The notes beneath the pieces are model-generated. The model searched no databases and was not told the DNA's origin. It was given only the letters and a program-made list of their open reading frames with translations. Shown here one piece after another: positions 53,603-63,500 of a DNA stretch of 64,000 bases (position 1 is the first letter of the stretch; every line of letters begins with the position of its first letter). A program made the translations under genes and the position numbers. The DNA lies in NCBI GenBank assembly GCA_035485575.1, contig DATHNW010000006.1, positions 82,124 to 146,123 of the forward strand, written 5' to 3'. Source of the DNA: DASRHD01 sp035485575. Its GTDB lineage: Bacteria > Verrucomicrobiota > Verrucomicrobiia > Opitutales > Opitutaceae.

Positions 53603-55525
53603 ATGCCCGACCTTCGTCATCATCGCGCAGTCATCACCGGCGCTTCCAGCGGCATCGGGGCCGCCGCGGCCCGGCAGCTCGCCCAGTGGGGATGCGATCT
53701 GTTCCTCGTCGCCCGCCGCACGGAACGGCTGGCGGCGCTCGCGGCGGAACTCCGGATGTCGCATGGGGTGCGGGCCGAGTGGCTCGCGCTCGACCTGGCC
53801 CGACCGGAATCCGCGGAAAAATTGTTCCAGGCCGCCTACGCGAACGGGACGGACGTGGACATCCTGGTCAACAGCGCCGGATTCGGTGAGTATCAATATT
53901 TCCATCTCACGCCCTGGCCGCGCCACGCCGAGATGATCCAGGTGAATGTCACGGCGCTCGCCGAATTGAACCACCGGTTCCTTCAGGTCATGCGCCGGCG
54001 CACCCGGCCATCGTATATCCTCAACGTGTCGTCGCTCATTGAAGCGATCCCGCTGCCGTTCTTTGCCAACTACGCGGCCACGAAGGCCTATATCCAGGCG
54101 CTCACCGAATCCCTTGCCGGCGAGCTCAGGGGAACCAAGGTCAGCGTCACGTCATTGTGCCCGAGCGGCACCCGCACAGAGTTCAGCCGGATCGCCGGCC
54201 AGCCGGCCAGCAAATCGGCCGATGCCTTCATGATGGATTCCGACCGGGTCGCGGCCATCGGCCTGCGGGCGATGCTGCGGCGAAAGCGGCACGTGGTGCC
54301 GGGAACCCTGAACCGGATGCTGTCGGTTTTCACCCGGCTCCTGCCGCGCGGACTGGGCAGTGTCATAGCCGCACGGATACAGGACGCGCCGCCCGCCCCG
54401 GATGCGAACACGGCGGCCAATCCCGAAAAGGAGGCGTCGACGACGGCACAACGGCCCCGCCGCGGCCCATTGCCCGCCCTCCCCGCGCGGGGAACGATCA
54501 ACGACCGGCCGATCAACACCACCGTCGATTCGGAAATCGCCCGCTACTATCTCGAACACTACCTGCGGAACGACCGGACGCAGCCCGGGATGGATGCCTT
54601 GATCGATGAAGCGGAGCGGACGATCCGGAACGCCCCCCCCTCCCCCGAGGACCTGGAAAGACTGTCGCGAAAATTTTCCGTCGATTTTGTTTCGCTGCTC
54701 CTGCTGCGCTCGCTCCAGCAGCAGCCCGACAACCAGCGGCTGCAGGAGCGCTTCCGGCGGGAGCTGGCCGCCACGCTCGCGGAGGCCCCGATGCCGGATT
54801 ATCCCGGCTATATCATCCTGTTCGTGCCCGGCTTCCTCTATAAACAGGACCCCGAGGTCGGTGCGGATTTCCGGAAACCACGCGACGCCATCACGCAACT
54901 GGGACTCCCGCATCAACTGGCGGAGATCGACCAGATCGGTTCAGTGGAAAACAATGCCGTGGAAATCGCCCGCTACATCACCGAGCTCAGCCACACCGGA
55001 AAAAAAATCGTGCTGGTGGGCGCCAGCTCGGCGGGGCCCGCCATCGCCCTCGCCCTGGGACGGCAGCTTGATGCCGCGGCGACGTCCGCCGTGCGGGCCT
55101 GGGTCAATGTTGGCGGCATCCTGCGGGGCAGCCCGCGGGCGGATGAGGCCCTGCTATGGCCGCGGCGCTGGCTCAGCCGGCTGATCTGCCTTTGGAAGGG
55201 CTGGGACTACGGGATCATCGCGAGCTATACCGCCCGCGTGAGTCGGGCGCGTTTCGCCGGACTGCAACTTCCCCCGCACATGCTCATCGTCAATTTCCTC
55301 GGCATCCCCCTGTCGGGTGATGTCTCTCAGCGCGCATGGCACGGCTACCTCTCGCTCCGCGACAAGGGCCCGAACGATGGCCTGACGCTGATCACCGATG
55401 CCATCGCGCCCGGAAGCCGGACCATCGCCGAACCCGGCCTCGACCATTACTTCCTTGATCCTGCCATCACAGCCAAGACTGTGGCCCTGGCCCGGACCGT
55501 TCTGGGCTGCCTCGAATCCCCATGA
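53603..55525 (+). CDS. SDR oxidoreductase fused to an alpha/beta-hydrolase-like domain
   Basis: 640 residues from the ATG giving MPDLRHHR; the longer frame upstream overlaps the thioesterase. Residues 1-260 form a classical short-chain dehydrogenase: TGASSGIG (12-19), NSAG at about 90, catalytic Tyr157/Lys161 in YAATK. A Pro/Ala/Arg-rich linker (about 262-300) leads to a second domain of about 330 residues with VPGFLYK and the elbow GASSAG (473-478) and a late HYF histidine, consistent with an alpha/beta hydrolase. Both would act on carrier-bound or released acyl intermediates; the substrate is not predictable. Start of the next gene overlaps the stop. Confidence 0.8.
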   Translation: MPDLRHHRAVITGASSGIGAAAARQLAQWGCDLFLVARRTERLAALAAELRMSHGVRAEWLALDLARPESAEKLFQAAYANGTDVDILVNSAGFGEYQYFHLTPWPRHAEMIQVNVTALAELNHRFLQVMRRRTRPSYILNVSSLIEAIPLPFFANYAATKAYIQALTESLAGELRGTKVSVTSLCPSGTRTEFSRIAGQPASKSADAFMMDSDRVAAIGLRAMLRRKRHVVPGTLNRMLSVFTRLLPRGLGSVIAARIQDAPPAPDANTAANPEKEASTTAQRPRRGPLPALPARGTINDRPINTTVDSEIARYYLEHYLRNDRTQPGMDALIDEAERTIRNAPPSPEDLERLSRKFSVDFVSLLLLRSLQQQPDNQRLQERFRRELAATLAEAPMPDYPGYIILFVPGFLYKQDPEVGADFRKPRDAITQLGLPHQLAEIDQIGSVENNAVEIARYITELSHTGKKIVLVGASSAGPAIALALGRQLDAAATSAVRAWVNVGGILRGSPRADEALLWPRRWLSRLICLWKGWDYGIIASYTARVSRARFAGLQLPPHMLIVNFLGIPLSGDVSQRAWHGYLSLRDKGPNDGLTLITDAIAPGSRTIAEPGLDHYFLDPAITAKTVALARTVLGCLESP

Positions 55526-56868
55526 GAGGACTCATTCATCCTCCCGGACCCAGAAAACGTTTTTTCAGCAATCCGATCCGCTCCTTGCGCGGCCATCCGG
55601 AAAAATTCCTGGCTTCGCTAGCCACCGAATACGGCGACATCGCCCGCTTCCGGCTCGGCTGGCAGGAAATCTGGCTGCTCAGCCACCCCGATCTCATCCA
55701 TGAAGCGCTGGTGACGCAGGCCGCGAAGTTCGTCAAAAGCAGCGCGATGCAGCGGGCGCGGATCTTCATGGGGGACTCGCTGCTGGTCAGCGTGGGCGAG
55801 GCCCACCGCCGCCAACGCCAGCTGGTGCTGCCGGCTTTTCACCGCTCCCGGCTGGCCGGCTACGCCGACACTATGATGGCCTGTGCCGTCCAAACGCGTG
55901 ATCGCTGGCGGGCCGGGGACGAGGTGGACATCGCCCCCGAGATGAATCAGCTCACGCTCGCCATCGCGGGACGCGCGCTCTTTTCCTCCGACGTCGAGGG
56001 TGACGTGCAAAAAATCAGCGCCGCGGTCACCGTGTTGATCGAAAACCTGAGCCGCATGATGATGCCGTTGGCCTCGGCGTTTCTCCGGTTACCCCTGCCG
56101 GCCAACCGACGTTTGAATGCCGCCCGCACCGCACTCGACGAGATCATCTACCGGCTGATCCGTGAACGCCGGGCCGGCGGGCCGGAAGCCTCGCACGACC
56201 TTCTCTCGATGCTTGTGTTTGCCGAGGACGCGGAAAATCCCGGCAGTCACTTGAGCGACGAAGAGGTGCGCGACCAAGCCATGGGCGCTTTTCTGGCCGG
56301 CCACGAGACCACCGCCAACGCCCTGGCCTGGACCTGGTGGTTGTTGTCGCAAAATCCCGGGGCCGAAAGCCTCCTTCACGCCGAACTCGACCAGGTGCTG
56401 GCGGGACGCCCGCCCACCCTCGACGACCTGCGGGCGCTCAGCTTCACCGAGAAAGTCGTGCGCGAAGCGATGAGGCTTTTTCCGCCGGTGTGGGCCATGG
56501 GGCGCCGCGCGCTCGAGCCGGCCCGGATCGGCGGTTACAATCTGCCGCGCGGCGCGCTCGTCCTGGCCAGCCCATGGGTGGTGCACCAAGATGCCCGATA
56601 TTTTGCGGAACCGCTCGCGTTCAGACCCGAGCGGTGGACTCCGGCCATGACCGAAGCCTTGCCGCTGTTCGCCTATTTTCCGTTCGGCGGCGGACCGAGG
56701 CGGTGCATCGGGGAAAATTTTGCGTGGATGGAACTCATCCTCGTGATGGCCACACTGGCTCAGCGCTGGCGGCTGCGCGCGGCGCCAGGCGCCGCGGCTT
56801 TCACCGAACCGCGCATCACCCTGCGCATGCAGGCGGGCCTGCGATTGAAACTCGAACCGCGCAATTGA
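55522..56868 (+). CDS. Cytochrome P450 monooxygenase
   Basis: 448 residues. The family signatures are visible: I-helix AGHETT (259-264), K-helix EAMR (315-318), PERW at about 369 and the heme-binding FPFGGGPRRCIG with Cys395. It has no N-terminal membrane anchor and is a soluble bacterial-type P450. It would hydroxylate or epoxidise the peptide or acyl chain during tailoring. It needs redox partners (ferredoxin and reductase), which are not in the window. The overlap with the previous gene suggests co-translation. Confidence 0.93.
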   Translation: MRGLIHPPGPRKRFFSNPIRSLRGHPEKFLASLATEYGDIARFRLGWQEIWLLSHPDLIHEALVTQAAKFVKSSAMQRARIFMGDSLLVSVGEAHRRQRQLVLPAFHRSRLAGYADTMMACAVQTRDRWRAGDEVDIAPEMNQLTLAIAGRALFSSDVEGDVQKISAAVTVLIENLSRMMMPLASAFLRLPLPANRRLNAARTALDEIIYRLIRERRAGGPEASHDLLSMLVFAEDAENPGSHLSDEEVRDQAMGAFLAGHETTANALAWTWWLLSQNPGAESLLHAELDQVLAGRPPTLDDLRALSFTEKVVREAMRLFPPVWAMGRRALEPARIGGYNLPRGALVLASPWVVHQDARYFAEPLAFRPERWTPAMTEALPLFAYFPFGGGPRRCIGENFAWMELILVMATLAQRWRLRAAPGAAAFTEPRITLRMQAGLRLKLEPRN

Positions 56869-56882
56869 GGCCCGACCCCGCC

Positions 56883-57758
56883 ATGTCGTCACCCCCAGCA
56901 GCCTGCGCCGTGACCGGCGCCTCGGGTTACATCGGCGGAAGAATCGCCGGAAGCCTGGAGCAGGCCGGCTGGAAAGTCTTTTGCCTGGGCCGCCGCAACC
57001 CCGGTGGAGCGCAAAATCACATTCCCTTCGATCTTGTCCGGGACATCCCCCCGCCCCCGGCCTTTTCCGAGCAAGGCATTTCGTGCCTCGTCCATTGCGC
57101 CCATGACTTTTCCGCCCGGCGCTGGCCGGACATAAAGCGCATCAATGTCGATGGCTCGCTCAAACTCTTCGATGCCGCCCGGCAGGGCGGCGTAAAAAAA
57201 ATCGTATTCATCTCCTCGCTGGCCGCGTTCAACGGTTGCCGCTCCCTTTATGGAAAAAGCAAACTGGCAGTCGAACGCGCCTGTATGGGCGCGGAATACT
57301 CCATCATCCGGCCCGGCATCGTTTACGGAAAGCCCTCCTCCGGAAAAGTAGGGCGAATGTTTTCCCTGCTTAAAAAATGGCCGGTTTTTCCGCTGATCGG
57401 AAACGGCCGGCAGCATGTTTACACCTGCCACATCGACGATCTCTGCCGGCTGGTGCAACAGACATGCGCGGATACGCTGCTCCAAACCGGACCAATCATT
57501 GCGGCCTCACGGACGCCGCGTCCGTTTCGAAATCTTTTGCGCCTGGCCGCCTCGGTGCACGGCCGGCACGTCATTTTTATTCCGATTCCTTGGACGCTGG
57601 TTTGGGCCATGCTGAAGACCGTCGAGCTCGCCGGCTTTTATCCCGGCTTCGGCAGCGACAGCGTCATCAGCCTCCGCTTTTCGGACCAGTCGCCAGAATT
57701 CGCGGACCTCGATCCGGTCCTCGTGAAATTTCGCGAGCTGGATATGAACGATTGCTAG
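56883..57758 (+). CDS. NAD-dependent epimerase/dehydratase-like SDR (extended)
   Basis: 291 residues from the ATG giving MSSPPAACAVTG; the ORF extending upstream is an overlap with the P450 gene. The dinucleotide loop TGASGYIGG lies at 11-19. SSLAAFNGCRSLYGKSKLAVE gives the YxxxK active site, and IIRPGIVYG plus TCHIDDLCRL are also family-typical. It resembles the oxidoreductases of polyketide or sugar pathways. The C-terminal half is long for a substrate-binding region. It could reduce a beta-keto intermediate or epimerise a sugar; neither can be decided. Confidence 0.85.
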   Translation: MSSPPAACAVTGASGYIGGRIAGSLEQAGWKVFCLGRRNPGGAQNHIPFDLVRDIPPPPAFSEQGISCLVHCAHDFSARRWPDIKRINVDGSLKLFDAARQGGVKKIVFISSLAAFNGCRSLYGKSKLAVERACMGAEYSIIRPGIVYGKPSSGKVGRMFSLLKKWPVFPLIGNGRQHVYTCHIDDLCRLVQQTCADTLLQTGPIIAASRTPRPFRNLLRLAASVHGRHVIFIPIPWTLVWAMLKTVELAGFYPGFGSDSVISLRFSDQSPEFADLDPVLVKFRELDMNDC

Positions 57759-57863
57759 GGGCATTTCCCATTGACACACGGTGATGCCGCCTGTGAATAC
57801 GACGCCCATATTTTGCCTCGCACCAACCCTTGATCCGGCCCGCTTCCGACTTCCCGGGCCCAA

Positions 57864-58592
57864 ATGATGACTATCCGCCTGCCGCTATTCGCGAATCATC
57901 GCAACAAGTATGTCTACGGGGTGGTGCTGGCCGCGGCCAGCTACCTGCTCTACGGGATCACCAATTACTTCCAGATTTTTCCCGCCCGCATCCTGCCGTT
58001 CACTTCCTTTGAAAAGGCGATGCCGCTGCTGCCCTGGACGGTCTGGCCGTATTTCACTTATTTTATCATCATGATTTTCATTTTCTTCGATGTGAAGAAT
58101 CTGGAAAACCTGCACCGGCTGACTTACGCGTTTTTTGCGCTGCAGATCGTCTCGAATCTCGTTTTCGTCCTCTATCCGGTGGCAATTCCCCGCGAGCTGT
58201 ATCCCATCCCCGACAACCTTGATCCCGCGACCGCCTGGCTTTTGCACCTCATCCGGAACGTGGATTCGGTAAGAAACTGCCTGCCCAGCCTCCACGTCGG
58301 AAATTGCTGCCTCGCCGGCCTCGTTTACTGGAAGGAAAACCGCCGCAAATTCATTTTTTCCGGCCCGTGGATCCTGCTGGTTTCGTTTTCAACCCTGGGT
58401 ACGAAACAACATTATCTCTGGGACGTGATCGCCGGCCTGGCGCTCGCCACCACCCTTTTCTGCCTCGCATTCAACCGCCGCATTTTGGTTTTTAAAATGT
58501 CGGGCGAAAAATGTGTCACGGGCAAAAGCTCAGAAATGGTAAGTAGCACAGCCGACCTGCCCGCCGGATCCGACGGCAATCACCAGACCTAG
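57864..58592 (+). CDS. PAP2-like membrane phosphatase/transferase
   Basis: 242 residues with about five or six TM helices. The PAP2_3/Aur1-like motifs are visible: CLPSLHVGN in the middle and TLGTKQHYLWDVIAG near the C terminus (the conserved histidine and aspartate). Such enzymes remove or transfer phosphate or inositol-phosphate head groups at the membrane. It overlaps the convergent KAS III gene by 63 bp at its 3' end. Its role in this cluster is unclear; it may process a lipid-linked intermediate. Confidence 0.72.
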   Translation: MMTIRLPLFANHRNKYVYGVVLAAASYLLYGITNYFQIFPARILPFTSFEKAMPLLPWTVWPYFTYFIIMIFIFFDVKNLENLHRLTYAFFALQIVSNLVFVLYPVAIPRELYPIPDNLDPATAWLLHLIRNVDSVRNCLPSLHVGNCCLAGLVYWKENRRKFIFSGPWILLVSFSTLGTKQHYLWDVIAGLALATTLFCLAFNRRILVFKMSGEKCVTGKSSEMVSSTADLPAGSDGNHQT

Positions 58593-60539
58593 ATCCCCCG
58601 CGTTTGTCCGGTGCTCTTCCTGGGCGCGCCGAAAGGCAAATGGCAGCGACGAGGTAAACAGATCGCCGTCGGGATGCGTGGCATCAACAAAGCGTTCAAG
58701 CGGCAGCCCCATGACCACCGCCAGCCGGGCGATCCAGGCCGGCGTGTTTTGCGGCGGCAGAATCACCTTCACGGCATCCAGACCGACGCCCTCCTGCGCC
58801 AGCAAATCACCGACCATCTCCTTGATTAAGCTCATCTGTTGCACCTCGTCCTCTTCGCCGGCCTCGAAACGCAAATAAGCCTTTCCCTTTTCAAACTGGG
58901 TGTAAGAGCGGAAGCCGCTGCCAGTGTCGCCAAAGGACCGGAAAAGAAAATTGCCAAAACCTTTTTCCCCGTCGACGCAGTCGAGCACCAGGCTTGAGGC
59001 GGCTTCCTTCAAGCCGCGACGCTCAGGCCGGCCGGCCACGACGTTGTTCTCAATCTCCGAAACCGAGATGAGGGCGACGCGGGATTTTTTCGCCCACATC
59101 ATCTGCGCAGCAACATAGCACGCATTGAGGCAGCCGATCGCGCCGTTGAAGACGTCCAGCGCCAGAGTGCGGTTGCCGCCTTCATTCGCCTTTGAATTGA
59201 TGCCAAGTTCCCCGGCCAGCATGGTGGCAAGGGCAGGCTCGGAAATGAACTCCGAGCGGTAAACGCCCGCATGGATGACCAGCCCGATGTCCTTTTTATC
59301 ATGCGTGGAGCGATCGAGGGCCGCCTTGGCGGCATCGCGGGTTACGGTCAGCGAATTCAGTCCGGCCATCGACCCATCGAGTGTGGCCACGCTTTCAATC
59401 CTGATCCTCGGCAAGCGCACAGCGGGCTTCACGGGTGCCGATCCATTGAGGGAATTTTTTTTCGCGGGAACGCGTTCCTCGAGCTCCGCCCGACGCATGC
59501 GGTCCGGCAGGTCGTCGAGGGCGTAAATCGCCGTGCCGATGGTCAGGCCGGAACCGCTGATGCCAAACACCAGTTTCTGGCCGGAGCGAATGCGGCCGTT
59601 GAGGATGTGGTCCGCCAGCGCCACGAAATGACTGGTGCTCGCCGTATTTCCGCGTCGCTCCAGGTTGCAGATCGTGTTGTCGCCGCGGCAGACTTCCTGG
59701 TCGAAATGGCTGTTTATTTCCCGCGCCGTGTCGTTCAAGGTCAGCTCGGAGGTCTGGTGCATGATCAGGTGGTCGAAGCCGTCGGGCGGCCAGCCGTTGC
59801 GCTGCTGCACTTCGGCGGCGTGTTTCACCCCCTGCTTGATGCTGATGGAAGCAAGCTTGATAGCATCCGTCAGCATGATGGCACCGCCGTGCTCCTGGTC
59901 CGTGATCTTGGCCACGCAATACGAACTGTAATCGCCGAGCGTGAAAATTTCGCTGTCCAGGAATCCGAGATCGGGAGCCGATGCCGGCTCAAGAATCACC
60001 GCCGCCCCGGCATCACCCACCGTAAGGCAGGCCATCCGCGAATCCATGAATCCCTTGATCTCCTTCTGGGCAGTCTGGATCAGATGCGAGATGTACTCGC
60101 CGCTGACCACCATCGCCCGTCTGGCCTGACCGGCCTTGAGCGCAGCGTCGGCGATGGAAATGCCGGTGAACATCCCGGCGCACGCATTCATGACATCGAA
60201 AGCCACGGCATGATCGAAACCGAAATGCTGACGGAGACGCACGGCCGTCGAAGGCTCAAAGGTAAAGGCCATGTCCGGTCCGTCGTACCGCGAGATATTA
60301 CAGCAGATAAGCAGGTCAATATCGCCGGGACCGTAGCGGGAATTTCGCAGGCAGCGGGCGACAGCCTTCTTCGCCAGATCAATGGAGAACTCCGTCTCAC
60401 CAGCCACGCGCCGGGACCGGATGCCCGTGACGCGTTCCAGCGGAAAGGTGATCTTGCTGCGGCATTTTGCGAGAATGTCGGAAGTCGTCAGTTCAGTCGG
60501 CGGCAAATAAATGCCGAAGCTCTCGATGATGCTGTTCAT
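58530..60539 (-). CDS. Double ketoacyl-ACP synthase III protein; second domain lacks catalytic residues
   Basis: 669 residues made of two thiolase-fold KAS III domains. The first (1-345) has Cys120 in FDVMNACAGM, His261 in IMHQTSEL and Asn298 in RGNTAST, the FabH catalytic triad. The second (about 375-669) aligns as LDVFNGAIGC, with Ala466 in place of Cys. PPQNTP replaces the His region and PDGDLFTS replaces the Asn motif, so it should be inactive. The pairing recalls ketosynthase-chain length factor pairs, but on one chain. It would join an acyl group to malonyl-ACP or transfer it to the NRPS. Starts 4 bp after the NRPS stop. Confidence 0.85.
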   Translation of the reverse strand: MNSIIESFGIYLPPTELTTSDILAKCRSKITFPLERVTGIRSRRVAGETEFSIDLAKKAVARCLRNSRYGPGDIDLLICCNISRYDGPDMAFTFEPSTAVRLRQHFGFDHAVAFDVMNACAGMFTGISIADAALKAGQARRAMVVSGEYISHLIQTAQKEIKGFMDSRMACLTVGDAGAAVILEPASAPDLGFLDSEIFTLGDYSSYCVAKITDQEHGGAIMLTDAIKLASISIKQGVKHAAEVQQRNGWPPDGFDHLIMHQTSELTLNDTAREINSHFDQEVCRGDNTICNLERRGNTASTSHFVALADHILNGRIRSGQKLVFGISGSGLTIGTAIYALDDLPDRMRRAELEERVPAKKNSLNGSAPVKPAVRLPRIRIESVATLDGSMAGLNSLTVTRDAAKAALDRSTHDKKDIGLVIHAGVYRSEFISEPALATMLAGELGINSKANEGGNRTLALDVFNGAIGCLNACYVAAQMMWAKKSRVALISVSEIENNVVAGRPERRGLKEAASSLVLDCVDGEKGFGNFLFRSFGDTGSGFRSYTQFEKGKAYLRFEAGEEDEVQQMSLIKEMVGDLLAQEGVGLDAVKVILPPQNTPAWIARLAVVMGLPLERFVDATHPDGDLFTSSLPFAFRRAQEEHRTNAGDLGLVIAVGSGGQVGCATYHF

Positions 60540-60543
60540 GCAA

Positions 60544-63500
60544 TTACTTCCCGATCTCCTGCAGGAGCTGGCTGATTTCCTTGCCGTCGCTCATGCTTTC
60601 AATGACGGCCGCCAGCTCAGCGATGGTCTGATATTCAAAAATACTTTCGGGCGGGATCGGGATGCCCGCCTCATTCAACTTCGCGGTGATTTCCAAGCTG
60701 GAGAGCGAAGCCCCCCCCAGTTCGAAGAAGTTGTCGTGGATGCCGACGCGGTCCAGGCCGAGGACCGAGGCATAGGTCTGCGCCAGCAATTGCTCCAAGG
60801 GGTTGCGCGGCGGCGCAAACGCCGCCGCCAGTTCCGGCCGGGTGGGCGCGGGCGCGGGCAAAGACCGCCGGTCGATCTTTCCGTTGGGGGTCACCGGCAG
60901 GGCCTTCATCGGCACGAACACCGTCGGCACCATGTAGGCCGGCAGCTTCGTCCTGAGGAACCCGGGCAGTTCGGTGAGGATCGACTCCTCCCCTTCCAAT
61001 ACTACATACGCCACCAACCGGCCTTCGCCGCCGTCGGTGCGCACTGCCACCGCTTGGTGGCGCACCGCGGGGTGCGCGGCCAGGGCCGTTTCAATTTCTC
61101 CGAGTTCGATCCGGAAGCCGCGTAACTTGATCTGGTCGTCCATCCGGCCTTGGAACTCAATGGTTCCGTCGGAGAGGTATCGTGCGAGGTCTCCAGTTTT
61201 GTACAGGCGGGCTTCGGGAGCAAATGGGTTGGGAATGAAGCGTTCGGAGGTCAGTTCGGGCCGGTTGAGATAGCCGCGGGCCAGTCCGCGGCCGCCGATG
61301 TGCAGTTCCCCCCACACGCCAATGGGCACGAGTTGCTGGTGCGGATCCAAGATGAAGACTTCCGTGTTCGCGATCGGCCGGCCGATCGGCACGCTGCCTT
61401 TGCCGCTGGAGACTTGGCTCACGGTCGACCAGATGGTGGTTTCGGTCGGGCCGTACATGTTCCACACTTCGGCGCTCTTGGAGAGGAGGGCTTCGGCCAG
61501 GTCCCGCGGGAAGGCTTCGCCGCCGCAGAGGATTTTCAGGCCGGGGGTCCCAGGCCAGCCGGAGCCAAGCAGGAGCCGCCAGGTCACGGGGGTGGCCTGC
61601 ATCACCGTGGTTTTCGTTTCGGCCAGCAGTTGCATCAGCCGGGGGCCGTTCACGCAGGTCTCGCTGTTGGCGATCACCACTTTCGCCCCGACGGAGAGGG
61701 GCAGGAAGAGTTCCAGTCCGGCGATGTCGAACGAGAGGTTGGTCACTGCGAGGAGCACGTCGTCTTCGTTCAGGCCGGGTTCCGCGCTCATCGAGTCGAG
61801 GAGGTTCACCACCGCGGCGTGCGGGATCTGCACGCCTTTGGGCCGGCCGGTCGACCCGGAGGTGTACATCACGTAGGCGAGGTTTTCCGGCTTCAGCTCC
61901 AGGTTGAGATTGGCGGCGGGGGCTTGTGCGATGGTCTCCTGCTGGAGGTCGAGGCAGACGACCTGGGCCTGGTGCGCGGGCAGCCGGGCCAGGAGGTGTT
62001 CCTGCGTGAGGAGCACTTTCGCTTTCGCGTCTTCCAGCACCATGGCCAGTCGTTCCGGCGGGTGCGAGGGGTCCAGCGGCACGTACGCTCCTCCGGCTTT
62101 CAGGACGCCGAGGACGGCGACCAGCATTTCCACCGAGCGTTCCACCGAGATGCCGACGAGGGTTTCCGGGCCCACCCCGAGGGTGCGCAGGTGCGAGGCC
62201 AGTTGGTTCGCCCGGCGGTTCAGCTCCGCATAGCTGAGGGTCTGGTTTTCAAAGGCCACCGCGGTGCGTTCCGGCGTCCGTTCGGTCTGTCGTTCCAGGA
62301 GCTCATGCACCAGCTGGCTGCGCAGCGCTTCCGTTTCCGTCCGGTTCCATTCCACGCTCAGCCGGGTCTTTTCCGCTTCGGTCAGCACCGGCAGCGCCCA
62401 CACCGCTTTCCCGGGCTCGGCCACCGCTCCGGCCAGAAGCTGCATGTAATGCCCCGCCATCCGCTCGATCGTCACAGCATCGAATAAATCCGTGTTGTAT
62501 TCCCAAGTCGCGACCATGGTGCCCTTGATTTCCGCAAGCGATACCGTGAGATCCAATTTCGATGCCGTCGTGTGAACTTCGAGCGGCTGAACATCCAAGC
62601 CCGACAACTGGAGCGCCGGTTGCGGGACATTTTGCAGAATAAACAAGACCTGAAACAACGGCGCACGGCTTCGATCGCGCTGCGGTTGCAGCTCCTCGAC
62701 CAATTGCTCGAACGGCATGTCCTGGTGCTCATAGGCCTCCAAGGCTGTGCGACGAACCCGTGCCAGCACTTCGCGGAAGCTCGGATCGCCGCTCAGGTCT
62801 GTGCGCAGCACCAGCATGTTGAGGAACAACCCGATCAGGTCTTCCACTTCGCGACGATTTCGATTGGCCATCGGCGTGCCGACAATGATGTCCGACTGGC
62901 GGGAATATCGCGACAGCAACGCGGTGAACCCGGCCAGCAACGTCATGAAAAGCGTCGCGCCCTCGCGCTGGGCGAGTGCCTGAAGGGAATCCGCGAGTCC
63001 CGAGGGAAAACCAAAGCTCGCGCGCGCACCGCGGTAACTCTGAACCGCCGGTCGCACCCGGTCCGTTGGCAATTGCAGGAGGGGAAGTTCGCCCGACAGC
63101 TGGCGTTTCCAGTAGTTGAGCTGCTTGTCCCGGACTTCACCTTGAAACCACTGCCGCTGCCAGGAAGCATAGTCGGCATACTGGATTGGCAACGAAGCTA
63201 GGCCCGGATCCTGTCCGGCGGCACAAGCATTATATAACGCCGTGATTTCCCGGACGAGCACACCCATCGACCAGCCATCGGCCACAATGTGATGAAGGGT
63301 CAGGAGCACCCAATGCTCATTGTCGTCCAATTGTATCACCGTGGTCCTGAACAGCGGACCATGTTCGAGATTGAACGGCTCGCTGGCATCACGATGAAGC
63401 CGGCGCCGCGCTTCAGCTTCACGGCGCGAGGCCGGTAACGCACGCAAATCCACTGCCTCAAGTTGGATCCGCGCAACATCCACGATCTGCTGCACCGGCT

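Noticed and set aside
61150..62487. 445-codon plus-strand frame across the NRPS
   Set aside because: Antisense shadow of the adenylation domain in GC-rich DNA; composition is His/Gly/Arg-rich and the NRPS motifs are on the other strand.
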